DNA of 64,000 nt from an uncultured Cytophagales bacterium (GTDB lineage Bacteria > Bacteroidota > Bacteroidia > Cytophagales > Thermonemataceae), in contig CALEMF010000056.1 in NCBI GenBank assembly GCA_937911505.1, forward strand, positions 1 through 64,000. The letters are read 5' to 3'. Position numbers and translations under genes: made by a program. Of the stretch, positions 24,760 to 33,944 are shown piece after piece (position 1 is the first letter of the stretch; every line of letters begins with the position of its first letter). The notes beneath the pieces are model-generated. The model saw only the letters and a list, made by a program, of their open reading frames with translations. It did no database searches and was not told the origin of the DNA.

Positions 24760-25839
24760 ATGAAAAAGAACATGATCCTTTTTAGCCTGTGCTTACTAGT
24801 AGCGCTCGCTGCTTGTGAAGAAGATACTTCGCAAGCGGATGGCTCTGCGACACACGAAGTTACCGTAAAAACGGTTCCCGTAGAACAAAAAGCCCTTACC
24901 CTACCCGTCTTTTCCTCGGGTCTGCTCACCTCCGACACAGAAGCGATGCTTTCTTTCAAAATCGGAGGAATTATCCAGCGTATCTATGTAGAAGAAGGGC
25001 AAAGCGTACAACGAGGGCAACTACTCGCTACCTTAGACCTAACGGAAATTAATGCACAAGTAATACAAGCGCAGAATAGTGCCGACAAAGCCAAACGTGA
25101 TTTAAAACGTATCAAAAACCTTTATAAAGATGAAGCTGCTACTTTAGAGAACGTACAAGACCTTACCACCGCCGCTAACGTAGCGACCGAAGGACTGCGC
25201 ATTGCACGCTTCAACCAGCGATTTGCTGAGATTAGGGCTGTTTCTAACGGAAAAATTGTCAGAAAAATTAAAAATGAGGGTGAGTTGGTGACCCCTGGGA
25301 CGCCCATACTCTACATGAATGATACTAGCCAAGACCAGTGGCGACTAGAAGTAGGCGTGGCGGATAGAGATTGGGCCAGAATTACAGAGGGCGACTCTGC
25401 CATCGTATCGGTAGACGCCTACCCTGATGAGGTTTTTACAGGAAAAGTAGCGCAACTCGCACAAGGCGCTGATCCGAGCAATGGCGCATACAAAATAGAA
25501 GTACAAGTTTTCCCTCAAGAAAAAAAGTTTGCCACTGGGCTGTTTGCCGAGGCCAAGATTCTTCCCTCTGGTAACAAGCGCTACCATACCATTCCGCTCA
25601 GAGCATTAGTAGACGGCTACGGAAAGCGCGCCTTCGTATTTGTTCCTACGGACAATAATAAGGTAAAGAAAATCCCTATCGAGGTAGCTTTTATGCTAGA
25701 GAATGAGGTAGCTGTAAAGAAAGGACTGGAGAATGTGAAGGAAGTGATTACTGATGGTGCAGGCTATTTAACGGAAATCTCACGCATTAAAATGTGGGAG
25801 AAGGATACAGAAAATCTGAGTAAAACTACCGCCAACTAA
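24760..25839 (+). CDS. RND efflux periplasmic adaptor (MFP), lipoprotein
   Basis: 359 residues. Lipoprotein signal with lipobox LAAC (Cys19). Then the membrane-fusion order: lipoyl half (AMLSFKIGGIIQRIYVEEGQSVQRGQLLATLD), helical hairpin (about 95-140), second lipoyl half (NGKIVRKIKNEGELVTPGTPILYM), beta-barrel (WRLEVGVADRDWARI) and membrane-proximal domain. It bridges the RND pump in the inner membrane with the TolC-like channel. 25 bp after the channel gene, 20 bp before the pump gene: one operon. Confidence 0.95.
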   Translation: MKKNMILFSLCLLVALAACEEDTSQADGSATHEVTVKTVPVEQKALTLPVFSSGLLTSDTEAMLSFKIGGIIQRIYVEEGQSVQRGQLLATLDLTEINAQVIQAQNSADKAKRDLKRIKNLYKDEAATLENVQDLTTAANVATEGLRIARFNQRFAEIRAVSNGKIVRKIKNEGELVTPGTPILYMNDTSQDQWRLEVGVADRDWARITEGDSAIVSVDAYPDEVFTGKVAQLAQGADPSNGAYKIEVQVFPQEKKFATGLFAEAKILPSGNKRYHTIPLRALVDGYGKRAFVFVPTDNNKVKKIPIEVAFMLENEVAVKKGLENVKEVITDGAGYLTEISRIKMWEKDTENLSKTTAN

Positions 25840-25859
25840 GCGTATAAACCTTTACAACC

Positions 25860-28800
25860 ATGCAAAAATTTATTTCATTCTTTGTTAGAAATGCTTCTTT
25901 TACGCTCGTTTGCTTGTTAGGTATTGCTGCTTTAGGGGCTAACTCGCTGCTTACTATGCCACGTGGAGAAGACCCAGAAGTGAACTTCCCCCGATTTGTT
26001 GTAGTGGCTATCTATCCAGGGGCTTCTCCCATTGATATGGAAGATCAAATCGTAGACCCGCTCGAAGCACGCATCAATGAACTAGACGATCTCAAAAAGG
26101 TAACCGCCACCATGGAAGATGGCTTGGCGTTGATAGATGTAGAATATGAGTTTGAGGTAGACCGAGACGAAAAACTCCAGGAAGTGATTCGGGTCGTTAA
26201 TTCCACTCGTTCTGAGCTACCAGAAGACCTCTTTCTATTAGAAGTAGAAGAGTTTAATTCCTCTGACGTGAATATTTTTCAGATGGCATTGCTTTCAGAG
26301 AAAGCTTCTTACGAAAAGCTAGAAACGGTAGCAGAAGCCTTTGAAGATCGCTTAGAAAAAGTAAAAGGGCTAAAGAGTGTAGAAACTTGGGGCTATCCTG
26401 AGCGAGAAGTACGCGTAGCCCTCGACCTACAGAAACTAGCTAACAAGAATATTCCTCTCAATTTCGTATATGGTGCCCTCACGGGAGAAAACATTGATAT
26501 TCCAGGGGGTACAATTATGACGGATGGGCGGAAATTCAACGTAAAAACAAGTGGAGATTACGAACAGCTTGAAGACATCAAAAACACGGTAGTTTACGCC
26601 GCCAACGGGAAAAACATCTTACTGAGCGATGTAGCAGACGTCTATTTTTCTTATGAGGAGGAGAAACACAGAACCCGCTTTAACGGGCAGAGAGCCGTCC
26701 TTATTACCGCTAGCCAAAAAGACAAGGAGAATATTTTTGAAGTAGCAGAGGCGGCAGAGGCCATCATAGCAGACTTCAAAAAGACAATGGCCCCCGATAT
26801 GCAACTGGTCGTCAACTTTAACCAATCCAACACGGTAGAAGAACGGCTTGGCGGCTTTGGGAAAGACTTCATTTTGGCCATCCTCCTCGTATCTATTACT
26901 TTACTGCCTCTAGGTATACGGGCCGCACTAGTAGTAATGATCTCTATTCCTTTGTCTCTTTCCATAGGGCTCTTCGCTTTAGATGCCCTAGGCTATACTA
27001 TCAATCAGTTGAGCATTGTAGGGTTAATTGTAGCATTGGGTATTCTGGTAGACGACGCTATTGTAGTAGTAGAAAACATAGAGCGCTACCTTAGGGAGGG
27101 CGCTACCAAAAAGCAAGCTGCTACTGAAGCTGTAAAACAAATCGCTTTAGCAGTTATCGGCGTTACTATGACCCTTATTGTAGCCTTCTTGCCTATTATT
27201 TTCTTACCTGCTGGTTCAGGTGAGTTTGTGAGAGGCTTACCGATGGCGGTAATTACTACGGTGCTGGCCTCTCTGTTGGTTTCACTTGCCTTTGTACCTT
27301 TTCTATCTAGCAAAATTCTAAAAACACATACCAAAGCGGGTGGTAATTTATTCCTTCGCTCTTTACAGAAATTTATCGATAAATTCTACGAACCAATCCT
27401 CCGCAAGGCGCTCTGTTATCCAGCCATTACCCTTACCATCGCTGGTGTGTTGCTGGCAGGTTCTTTCGGGTTGATCCCACTGATTGGCTTTGGTTTATTT
27501 CCTAAATCTGAAAAGCCTATTTTTCGGATCAATATAGAAATGCCCAATACGGCCTCATTAGAAGAGACCGACCGTGTATCAAAATATGTAGAAAGCGTTT
27601 TGGCTAATAGGGAGGATGTCGCTTCTTTCACGACCAATGTAGGAAAGGGAAATCCTACTATTTACTACAATGTGCGACAAAGAAAGGAGCAAACCAACTT
27701 TGCCCAGTTTTTTGTACAAGCGGACGTCGATACTTATCTAAAGAAGAAAGCGATGATCGAAGAGCTGCGTTATCAATTCAAATACTATCCGGGCGCTAAG
27801 ATCCAAGTACTAGATTTTGAACAAGGACCTCCTTTAGAGGCGCCTGTAGCGATCCGTATTTTTGGTGATAACCTAGACACCTTGCGTAGTTTATCGCTAG
27901 AGGTAGAAAAAATTATTAAATCTGTACCGGGTACCATGTACGTGAGTAATACGCTTGCCAATAAAAAGACAGACCTCAAAATTAACATTAATAAGAAGAA
28001 GGCAGGCTTATTGGGTGTACCCATTGCTTCCATCGATCAAACGATTAGAATGGCGATCGCAGGCTTGCCCTTGGCTACTTATAAACCTGGAGAGGGAGAA
28101 GATAAGATCAATGTAGTAGTCAGTCTTCCTAGAGAGCGATTTACTGATTTGACGGTACTTAATAATTTATTCGTCTATTCTTTATCAGGCAGGGCTGTTC
28201 CACTCAGTAATCTAGTAAGCATAGATTTTGAAACCGAGTTTGCCACCATACGCCATCTTGACGAAGCCCGTTACACCACCGTCAATGCTTTTGCTAAAGG
28301 CGACTATAAATACAGCGACCTCAACGACGCCGTCATTGAAAAGTTAGAAGCTTTTGATTTTCCAGCCGGTTACTACTACGTAGCGGCAGGAGAGCTAGAG
28401 AATAAAGACGATGCCTTTGAAGGGGTAGAGATTGTAGGGCTTATCTCAGGGGTTTTATTTCTATTGATCTTAATCTTAGAATTTGGCTCTTTGAAAAGCT
28501 CCCTCATCGTTCTTTCGGTAATTCCGCTAGGGCTTATCGGAGCCTTGGTAGCGCTTTTTATCTCTGGGAACCCCTTATCTTTTACCGCCTTGGTAGGTTT
28601 TATCGCGTTGATTGGTATTGAGATCAAGACCTCTATTCTTTTTGTAGATTTCACCAACGAGTTACGCAAACAAGGAATGGACTTAGTACCTGCCATTATC
28701 AAGGCCGCCAAAACCAGGTTTGTCCCCATTACGCTTACAGCTACTACTGCCATTGGGGGGCTTATACCGTTGGTAATTACTTCTAACCCTTTGTATGCAG

Positions 28801-28970
28801 GTCTGGTGGTCGTACTCATCGGAGGGCTTATTAGCGCTACCTTGCTGGCCTTCTTAGTATGTACGGTAGTCTATAAGTTGATTCCACCCGTTGTTACGCC
28901 CATTACCGCTGAGGAAAAAGTCACTAGCAACCAGCTAGCACAACAGCCCGAAACACCCGTTACCACCTAA
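25860..28970 (+). CDS. RND-family multidrug efflux pump
   Basis: 1036 residues, standard length for AcrB-like pumps. TM1 at about 10-28 (FTLVCLLGIAALGANSLL), first periplasmic loop, TM2-6 near 340-490, second loop, TM8-12 near 860-1010. The proton-relay Asp pair in TM4 is present (ILVDDAIVVVENIERYL). The characteristic loop AGxxxxSGEFVRGLP and the second-half GIEIKTSILFVDFTNELR are also visible. It drives substrate/proton antiport with the adaptor and channel encoded upstream. Substrates cannot be named. Followed by a strong terminator. Confidence 0.95.
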   Translation: MQKFISFFVRNASFTLVCLLGIAALGANSLLTMPRGEDPEVNFPRFVVVAIYPGASPIDMEDQIVDPLEARINELDDLKKVTATMEDGLALIDVEYEFEVDRDEKLQEVIRVVNSTRSELPEDLFLLEVEEFNSSDVNIFQMALLSEKASYEKLETVAEAFEDRLEKVKGLKSVETWGYPEREVRVALDLQKLANKNIPLNFVYGALTGENIDIPGGTIMTDGRKFNVKTSGDYEQLEDIKNTVVYAANGKNILLSDVADVYFSYEEEKHRTRFNGQRAVLITASQKDKENIFEVAEAAEAIIADFKKTMAPDMQLVVNFNQSNTVEERLGGFGKDFILAILLVSITLLPLGIRAALVVMISIPLSLSIGLFALDALGYTINQLSIVGLIVALGILVDDAIVVVENIERYLREGATKKQAATEAVKQIALAVIGVTMTLIVAFLPIIFLPAGSGEFVRGLPMAVITTVLASLLVSLAFVPFLSSKILKTHTKAGGNLFLRSLQKFIDKFYEPILRKALCYPAITLTIAGVLLAGSFGLIPLIGFGLFPKSEKPIFRINIEMPNTASLEETDRVSKYVESVLANREDVASFTTNVGKGNPTIYYNVRQRKEQTNFAQFFVQADVDTYLKKKAMIEELRYQFKYYPGAKIQVLDFEQGPPLEAPVAIRIFGDNLDTLRSLSLEVEKIIKSVPGTMYVSNTLANKKTDLKININKKKAGLLGVPIASIDQTIRMAIAGLPLATYKPGEGEDKINVVVSLPRERFTDLTVLNNLFVYSLSGRAVPLSNLVSIDFETEFATIRHLDEARYTTVNAFAKGDYKYSDLNDAVIEKLEAFDFPAGYYYVAAGELENKDDAFEGVEIVGLISGVLFLLILILEFGSLKSSLIVLSVIPLGLIGALVALFISGNPLSFTALVGFIALIGIEIKTSILFVDFTNELRKQGMDLVPAIIKAAKTRFVPITLTATTAIGGLIPLVITSNPLYAGLVVVLIGGLISATLLAFLVCTVVYKLIPPVVTPITAEEKVTSNQLAQQPETPVTT

Positions 28971-28991
28971 GAGAACGGTCTTTACTGTTAT

Positions 28992-29027
28992 AGAAGCTTT
29001 TACTCTTTGAGTAAGGGCTTCTTTTTT
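28992..29027 (+). terminator. Terminator of the RND operon
   Basis: Stem of AGAAGC/GCTTCT (28992-28997, 29017-29022) plus an inner TTACTC/GAGTAA arm with a 3-base loop, followed by a T-run to 29027. Lies 21 bp after the pump stop codon. Confidence 0.8.
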
Positions 29028-29166
29028 GTATGTCTTGTATTTGCTAATAAGCTGAATAAGGCGAGGATTTATCTTGTTGAGATAATGCATACGCTTCACA
29101 AACAATAAAAGGCAAAATTGATTTACCTGCTTATCTTTGGGAAATTTTTTATCCTACAGAAGTTAT

Positions 29167-29876
29167 ATGTCAACTTACAAAAGAATTTTTCATTTCGAGA
29201 ATGAACGCCCGTCAAAGAGACACTAGAGGCACATCATATTCCATTTGATGTCGAGTTGGAAACAGGTGGTTTATTTCCAAGCCTTGAGGCTATTGTCAAA
29301 CCCGTTAAAGTAATCATTGATGAGGTACATAGTCGTTCCTTTTTTAGGTTAGTAGAAAAAGATATTCCTTCTGAGATTGTTGCCACTACTACGTTACCTG
29401 AGTATTCTTCTCACCGAAAAAAGTCTTTTCGAGGCTGGTACATCGCTGGGTTGAGCGTTTTTGGTATTGTTATGTCTTTGCTGTGTTTAAGGTATTACGA
29501 TATCACGCAGAAAAGTAGTCGTGATAAAAATTTTAGATATGAATGGAGTGTCAACAATGATAAACTCTCTGTGTATCATAAACAAACAGGTGAATTAGTA
29601 AGCATCTCCTACGATAAAAACTATGACTACAATTTCGAGAAATTAGAGGTATATTTTCAGGGCGTAAGAATGGAAGAATTCATTGACGAAAATGAGGATG
29701 GATGGTTTGAGGTCATTAAACTCTTTGATAAGAAAGGCAACTTAGTGAGTAAGAATAGCGATACGAACGGAGATTCACTTCACGATCGTATTGAGTTTAC
29801 ACTTGAAAACGGTGAAAAATACCTGTTCGTAGACAATAACCAAAATGGTATTTATGAGCGTATTCAAAGCAAGTAA
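29167..29876 (+). pseudogene. DUF2007-like membrane protein gene, apparently frameshifted
   Basis: Two pieces of one protein are in different frames. ATG 29167 gives MSTYKRIFHFENE then hits TAG at 29224. The other frame is open from 29205 to 29876 and begins TPVKETLEAHHIPFDVE, continuing without loss of sense (FPSLEAIVKPVKVIIDEV). Joining them at about 29205 gives an N-terminal domain of the DUF2007 type (signal-transducing/degradation-linked small domain), a transmembrane helix (GWYIAGLSVFGIVMSLLCL) and a C-terminal part of Asp/Asn-rich repeats (DENEDGWFEV, DTNGDSLHDRIEF, DNNQNGIYERI). One missing base explains the break. Alternatively a TTG at 29256 starts a shortened 206-residue protein. 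Confidence 0.6.
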
Positions 29877-29961
29877 GCTTCCCTACTTGCTTTGTGTACG
29901 TTTAATATATTGATCCATCCTATATTACTGATGAGCGACCATAAAACCCAAACAAAAGATT

Positions 29962-31881
29962 TCACTGCTTTGTCAGCTCGAACTGCTTACCGCCTTGTTC
30001 AAATTGCAGGGTGCCTTCGGAGGGCTTAAAGGCCATTTTAACGCCCGCTCGCTGAAACGCAAACTGGTGTCTTGCTACTGGTGTGAGGCGAAATGAAGGT
30101 TGCCCCTCTCCTTGGGCGTACAAGGCTTCTCCCTCTTGGTAGATTTTTATCTTGATAGGAAAATCGTCTGCACTATACCAGCCTTCATACAAAGGATAGA
30201 ATCGCTTTTCAGGTTGATAGTCTGCAAAGGTAGGTAACGTATAGTCTTGCTCGTAAATGACACTGAAAAGCCCAATCGCAAAATCGTTCGTAGGGTAGTT
30301 TTCACCATTGATTACATAAGCCACCGACAGTTGATTATCAGGATTATAAGCTACTACCGTATGGGTTCCGAAGGTATCCCCTCCGTGTCCATACGCTATA
30401 ATTTTATTGAAAGGAATACGCATGAACCCTAGTCCGAAGACTTCTTTCTTCTGTGGAAGCATGGCCTGTAGTGTTTCTTCCTTTACTAACTGACCAGAGA
30501 AAAGTGCTTTGAGTAATTTATTGAGGTCAGCAGGCGTTGAGACAATATTCCCTGCTCCTCCTACATTAGGTAAGTAAAAATCTTTCACAGTCTGCCACTG
30601 TTGTCCGTTTTTTTCGTAAGAACTCGCAAAAGTAACTGTACTTTCTTCGTCAATGACGAAGGTATTTTGTAGACCAAACGGTTTGGTAATCTGTCGGGTA
30701 ACTATTTCCCGAAAAGGTTGCTCATACGCTTTCTCCAAAACGCCCGCCAACAGATAGTAAGCAGAATTAGAATAGGCTTGCTTGTCTCCTGGTGAAAAAG
30801 CTACGCCTTGTCGTATAATCTCTTCCATAATGGCTGAGGAAGTTACCGGTTCGTTCAGCCAAAAGTACAAGCTATCTTGCTTTACGTTGTAGCTTCCTAG
30901 CCCGCTCTTATGGTTCAGCAACTGCTTGATGGTTATTTCTTCTGCCTTGGGTACTGCTGGAAAATAGTTCGAGAGCTTATCGGTCAGTTGCATGTCGCCT
31001 TGCTCTACCAATTGCATCACCAATATCGCCGTAAAGGTTTTTGTAATAGACCCAATCATATATTTTTGAAGGGTAGAGGACTCTTGGGGTACTTTGGCAC
31101 CTATCTTTCTGTCTAGAACCACTTCACCTTTCTCAAAAATAGAAAGATGACCTAGTAATTGATCGTGTTTCTCAAAGTAATTCACGTATTGGTCAATCTT
31201 TTCTTTCTTTTCAGGAGAGATTATCTCCTGTGCAAACACTGTACTGCTGACGGTAAAACATAAAATAAATAAAGTAACTTTCATAATGGATGAACGTTTA
31301 CGGTTGAATAATTTCTTTAACCTCAAAAGAAGGGTGATCAGGAAGTATAATATTACGGTGAGTAAGCCCATTACGGGTATAAACCAAAAGCCTAGTACCT
31401 CTTCGTAACCAGCAGTATTTTTCACAATTCCTAGCATCATAAACTCATCATCTTTGAAATACAGTCCTACTTGGTTGCTAAAAAGCTTGGCGAATATCAA
31501 AAAGATAAAAGTCCCCAGAAACAGATAGAGTAAGAAGAAAATACTGTAGATGAATCCGTTACCCAAGTTGAACAGCAACGCTTTAAAAACTTGGAAAGGA
31601 TGAAAGGTTCTGGTAGCCCTTTCTAGTAGTTTATCAGCCACTAGAGGTTTTAGCACTTCTGCGGGCGTTCCTAACTTATCTATAGCATTGAGTAAAGCCT
31701 CTAGCTCTGGGAGCGAGGGGTTGCGTTGTAAGTACTCATAAAGGTGGCTATTAAACTCCATAAGCACTTCCTGTTGATCTGCTGCTGGAATGGGTTTTAC
31801 CACCTCCTTAATACTATTGATATAGTTACTGTATACGCGTTGTGCCTGAGTATCTTTAAATTGTATTTCCTTAAATTTCAT
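29962..31881 (-). CDS. HAAS-domain membrane protein fused to a class C beta-lactamase-like serine hydrolase
   Basis: 639 residues. Residues 1-100 are a HAAS domain (helical, usually paired with PadR regulators), followed by TM helices at about 104-132 and 165-190. At residue 200 an internal Met opens a complete signal peptide (VTLFILCFTVSSTVFAQ) and a beta-lactamase/transpeptidase-like domain: S278-I-T-K281, Y370-S-N372 and a late HGG (AYGHGGDTFGTH), the three active-site motifs. The join RKRSSIM has no stop codon, so two usually separate genes are in one frame. The first residues overlap the padR gene by 11 bp. The internal ATG (31284) could also give a free secreted hydrolase. Confidence 0.85.
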   Translation of the reverse strand: MKFKEIQFKDTQAQRVYSNYINSIKEVVKPIPAADQQEVLMEFNSHLYEYLQRNPSLPELEALLNAIDKLGTPAEVLKPLVADKLLERATRTFHPFQVFKALLFNLGNGFIYSIFFLLYLFLGTFIFLIFAKLFSNQVGLYFKDDEFMMLGIVKNTAGYEEVLGFWFIPVMGLLTVILYFLITLLLRLKKLFNRKRSSIMKVTLFILCFTVSSTVFAQEIISPEKKEKIDQYVNYFEKHDQLLGHLSIFEKGEVVLDRKIGAKVPQESSTLQKYMIGSITKTFTAILVMQLVEQGDMQLTDKLSNYFPAVPKAEEITIKQLLNHKSGLGSYNVKQDSLYFWLNEPVTSSAIMEEIIRQGVAFSPGDKQAYSNSAYYLLAGVLEKAYEQPFREIVTRQITKPFGLQNTFVIDEESTVTFASSYEKNGQQWQTVKDFYLPNVGGAGNIVSTPADLNKLLKALFSGQLVKEETLQAMLPQKKEVFGLGFMRIPFNKIIAYGHGGDTFGTHTVVAYNPDNQLSVAYVINGENYPTNDFAIGLFSVIYEQDYTLPTFADYQPEKRFYPLYEGWYSADDFPIKIKIYQEGEALYAQGEGQPSFRLTPVARHQFAFQRAGVKMAFKPSEGTLQFEQGGKQFELTKQ

Positions 31882-32215
31882 TTTCAGTTATCTTTTTAAT
31901 GGATAGTTCAAGTGCTGCCCAATACTGGCGCATCTGCTGAAGGGTAAGCTTCCCCTCTTGGGTAAGGGTGTAGTACTTTCTAGGAATACCTGAAGGCTGC
32001 TCTACCCATTTTGAAGAGGTAAGCCCTTCTTTCTTAAGTCGGTTCATCAGCGGGTATAAAGTACCCTCTGCCATCTCAATAGCTGTAGATTTTTTTACTA
32101 CTTCAATCAATTCATAACCATACAGCTCTTTTTTACTGAGTGCATTCAAGACAATAAAGGATAGCACACCCTTTTTGACTTGTGATGTCCACTTTGATAT
32201 AAATTCATTTTTCAA
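31871..32215 (-). CDS. PadR-family transcriptional regulator
   Basis: 114 residues. Winged HTH of the short PadR type: LSFIVLNALSKKELYGYELIEVVKKS, then EMAEGTLYPLMNRLKKEGLTSSKWV and RKYYTLTQEGK. It overlaps the HAAS/hydrolase gene by 11 bp, the usual padR-HAAS arrangement in which the membrane sensor affects the regulator. Repeated GTAATAC elements at 32241-32280 are the likely operator. It probably represses its own operon. Confidence 0.92.
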   Translation of the reverse strand: MKNEFISKWTSQVKKGVLSFIVLNALSKKELYGYELIEVVKKSTAIEMAEGTLYPLMNRLKKEGLTSSKWVEQPSGIPRKYYTLTQEGKLTLQQMRQYWAALELSIKKITENEI

Positions 32216-32240
32216 AATACATTGTTTTACATTATACTTA

Positions 32241-32280
32241 GTAATACTATGTAAAGGTAATACAAAACACCTAGTATTAC
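32241..32280. promoter_or_regulatory. GTAATAC repeats upstream of padR
   Basis: GTAATAC at 32241 and 32257 and its reverse complement GTATTAC at 32274, spaced 16 and 17 bp, with the outer pair sitting in a longer inverted repeat CTTAGTAATACTA / CTAGTATTACAAG. Located 26-65 bp before the padR ATG, so a good candidate for PadR binding. Confidence 0.45.
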
Positions 32281-32475
32281 AAGGTATTAAAATAAAAACT
32301 AAGATTTTTCAATATTAAAAATATAATAATCAGCACTTTAAAAAGTAAATTTTTAACTATTACAGGATTAGAAATAATGGCTTGGGTAACTTCTTTGTTG
32401 AGGGAGGCGTTCTCTCTACCGTGAGAAGCACTAGATGAGTAGATGTATATTTTTATTACTTTCATAAAAGTCAAT

Positions 32476-33105
32476 ATGGGTGTTCAGGGAAACTTATGGT
32501 TATGCCAACTAGAGCCACTAGAACAAGTGGTGATACCTGCCTTAAAAGAGGGTAGTGGCAATAAACTTATACAACAAAGCTTGGCAGCTTCTGCCCTATG
32601 GAAAACGCAACAAAAAACAATGGTGGAAGAGATAAGCCAGCACTTTGATGAGGTATTTAAACATAACGAAGTCTATACAAGACGCCATCAAGCTTACGAG
32701 GCTTACTGTAGTTTATTCGAATTTTTGGTAGTGACACACTGTTTAAAACCGTTGCCTGTGTATTACTTTGGAAAATATGCTTTAAAACACCGTTTTGAAG
32801 ATAAAAGCAAACACCTCTCCCCTTATTTTCAAAGCTCTTTTGCTTATGAAATGTTAGTAAAGCTCGATCAGCCTACTTTTTGGACACACAACTCAGGCGG
32901 ATACCACGAAGGCATTCGCAACTGGATAGATCCTTTAGAAGTAGCCATCTTCTTAGAGGAAAGTGATCAGTTGATATTTCAATCGGACTACAAAGCTTAT
33001 CACGAAGATGAACTACAAGCTTTAAAGCAATTTCTTCAGTCGGCGGTACAAGCCCAGTGTGGTGTTCTCAACGGAGGCGATCTACGCTTTTTGGAAGGAG
33101 TGTAA
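32476..33105 (+). CDS. Cytoplasmic protein, unknown function
   Basis: 209 residues from ATG 32476 (MGVQGNLWLC...); an ATG at 32443 adds 11 residues. No signal peptide or membrane helix. The sequence is helical in the first two thirds (IQQSLAASALWKTQQKTMVEEISQHFDEVF), with a Trp/His-rich middle (FWTHNSGGYHEGIRNWIDPLEVAIFLEESDQL) and an acidic helix near the end. Stand-alone gene between the PadR operon and an SDR gene. I cannot name a family. Confidence 0.5.
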   Translation: MGVQGNLWLCQLEPLEQVVIPALKEGSGNKLIQQSLAASALWKTQQKTMVEEISQHFDEVFKHNEVYTRRHQAYEAYCSLFEFLVVTHCLKPLPVYYFGKYALKHRFEDKSKHLSPYFQSSFAYEMLVKLDQPTFWTHNSGGYHEGIRNWIDPLEVAIFLEESDQLIFQSDYKAYHEDELQALKQFLQSAVQAQCGVLNGGDLRFLEGV

Positions 33106-33245
33106 CCTACAGCGTATCTATACCTTTATTGTACAAGCTATCTTTACTTATCAGCAACCAGAGCTATAAAGTAAAGCGACTTCACGGAAATCTCCCAAAA
33201 AGCCCTTACATTTAAAAGTATATTTTATCCATCAACCTATTTTTT

Positions 33246-33944
33246 ATGAACCTTTCAGAAGCAAAAGTCATCATTACAGGCGGTACAACGGGTATCGGCT
33301 ACGAAACAGCTAAGGTATTAAAAGAAAAAGGCGCTCAAGTATTTATCTGTGCCAGAACTACCGCCGATGTAGAAAAAGCTACCAACGCGCTAGGTGTACA
33401 AGGTACGACCACAGACGTTACTGAACCAGCAGCGGTCGACCAACTTTTTGATACTGCTCTCAAAGCCCTTGGTGGTCTCAATGTAGTTATCAACAATGCA
33501 GGCATCGGGCATTTTAGTCCGCTGGTAGAAACCTCTTTGGAAGACTTCACCAAGGTATGGGAAATAAATGTAAAAGGGACTTTTTTGGTAGGAAAGCGCG
33601 CTGCACAACATTTTGCAAAACAAAACCACGGTAACCTGATCAATATTGCCTCTACGGCTGCTCAGAAGGGTTTTGCCAATGGAACAGCCTATTGTGCTAG
33701 TAAATTTGCCTTGGCTGGTATGACAGAATGCTGGCGTGCCGAGCTCAGACCGCATAATGTACGCGTAATGCAGCTCAATCCAAGTGAAGTAACCACGCCA
33801 TTTATCACTAAGCTCGGATTTGATCCTACCAATACCGACAAGAAGCTCAAACCTACAGAAATTGCCCATACTATTGTAAGTTTACTAGCCATGAATAATG
33901 TGGGCTTCGTACCAGAAGTAACCGTTTGGGCAACCAATCCGTAG
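33246..33944 (+). CDS. Short-chain dehydrogenase/reductase
   Basis: 232 residues, classical SDR. NAD(P)-binding GGTTGIG (about 12-18), NNAGIG (about 85-90), catalytic Ser in INIASTAAQ and Y-x-x-x-K in AYCASKFAL. The C-terminus is short, typical of small ketoreductases. It ends one base before the stop of the convergent lipoprotein gene (33945), so there is no intergenic DNA. Substrate unknown. Confidence 0.93.
   Translation: MNLSEAKVIITGGTTGIGYETAKVLKEKGAQVFICARTTADVEKATNALGVQGTTTDVTEPAAVDQLFDTALKALGGLNVVINNAGIGHFSPLVETSLEDFTKVWEINVKGTFLVGKRAAQHFAKQNHGNLINIASTAAQKGFANGTAYCASKFALAGMTECWRAELRPHNVRVMQLNPSEVTTPFITKLGFDPTNTDKKLKPTEIAHTIVSLLAMNNVGFVPEVTVWATNP

Noticed and set aside
33390..33869. 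159-residue minus-strand ORF over the SDR gene
   Set aside because: The plus-strand SDR has all family motifs; the overlap is a frame shadow.
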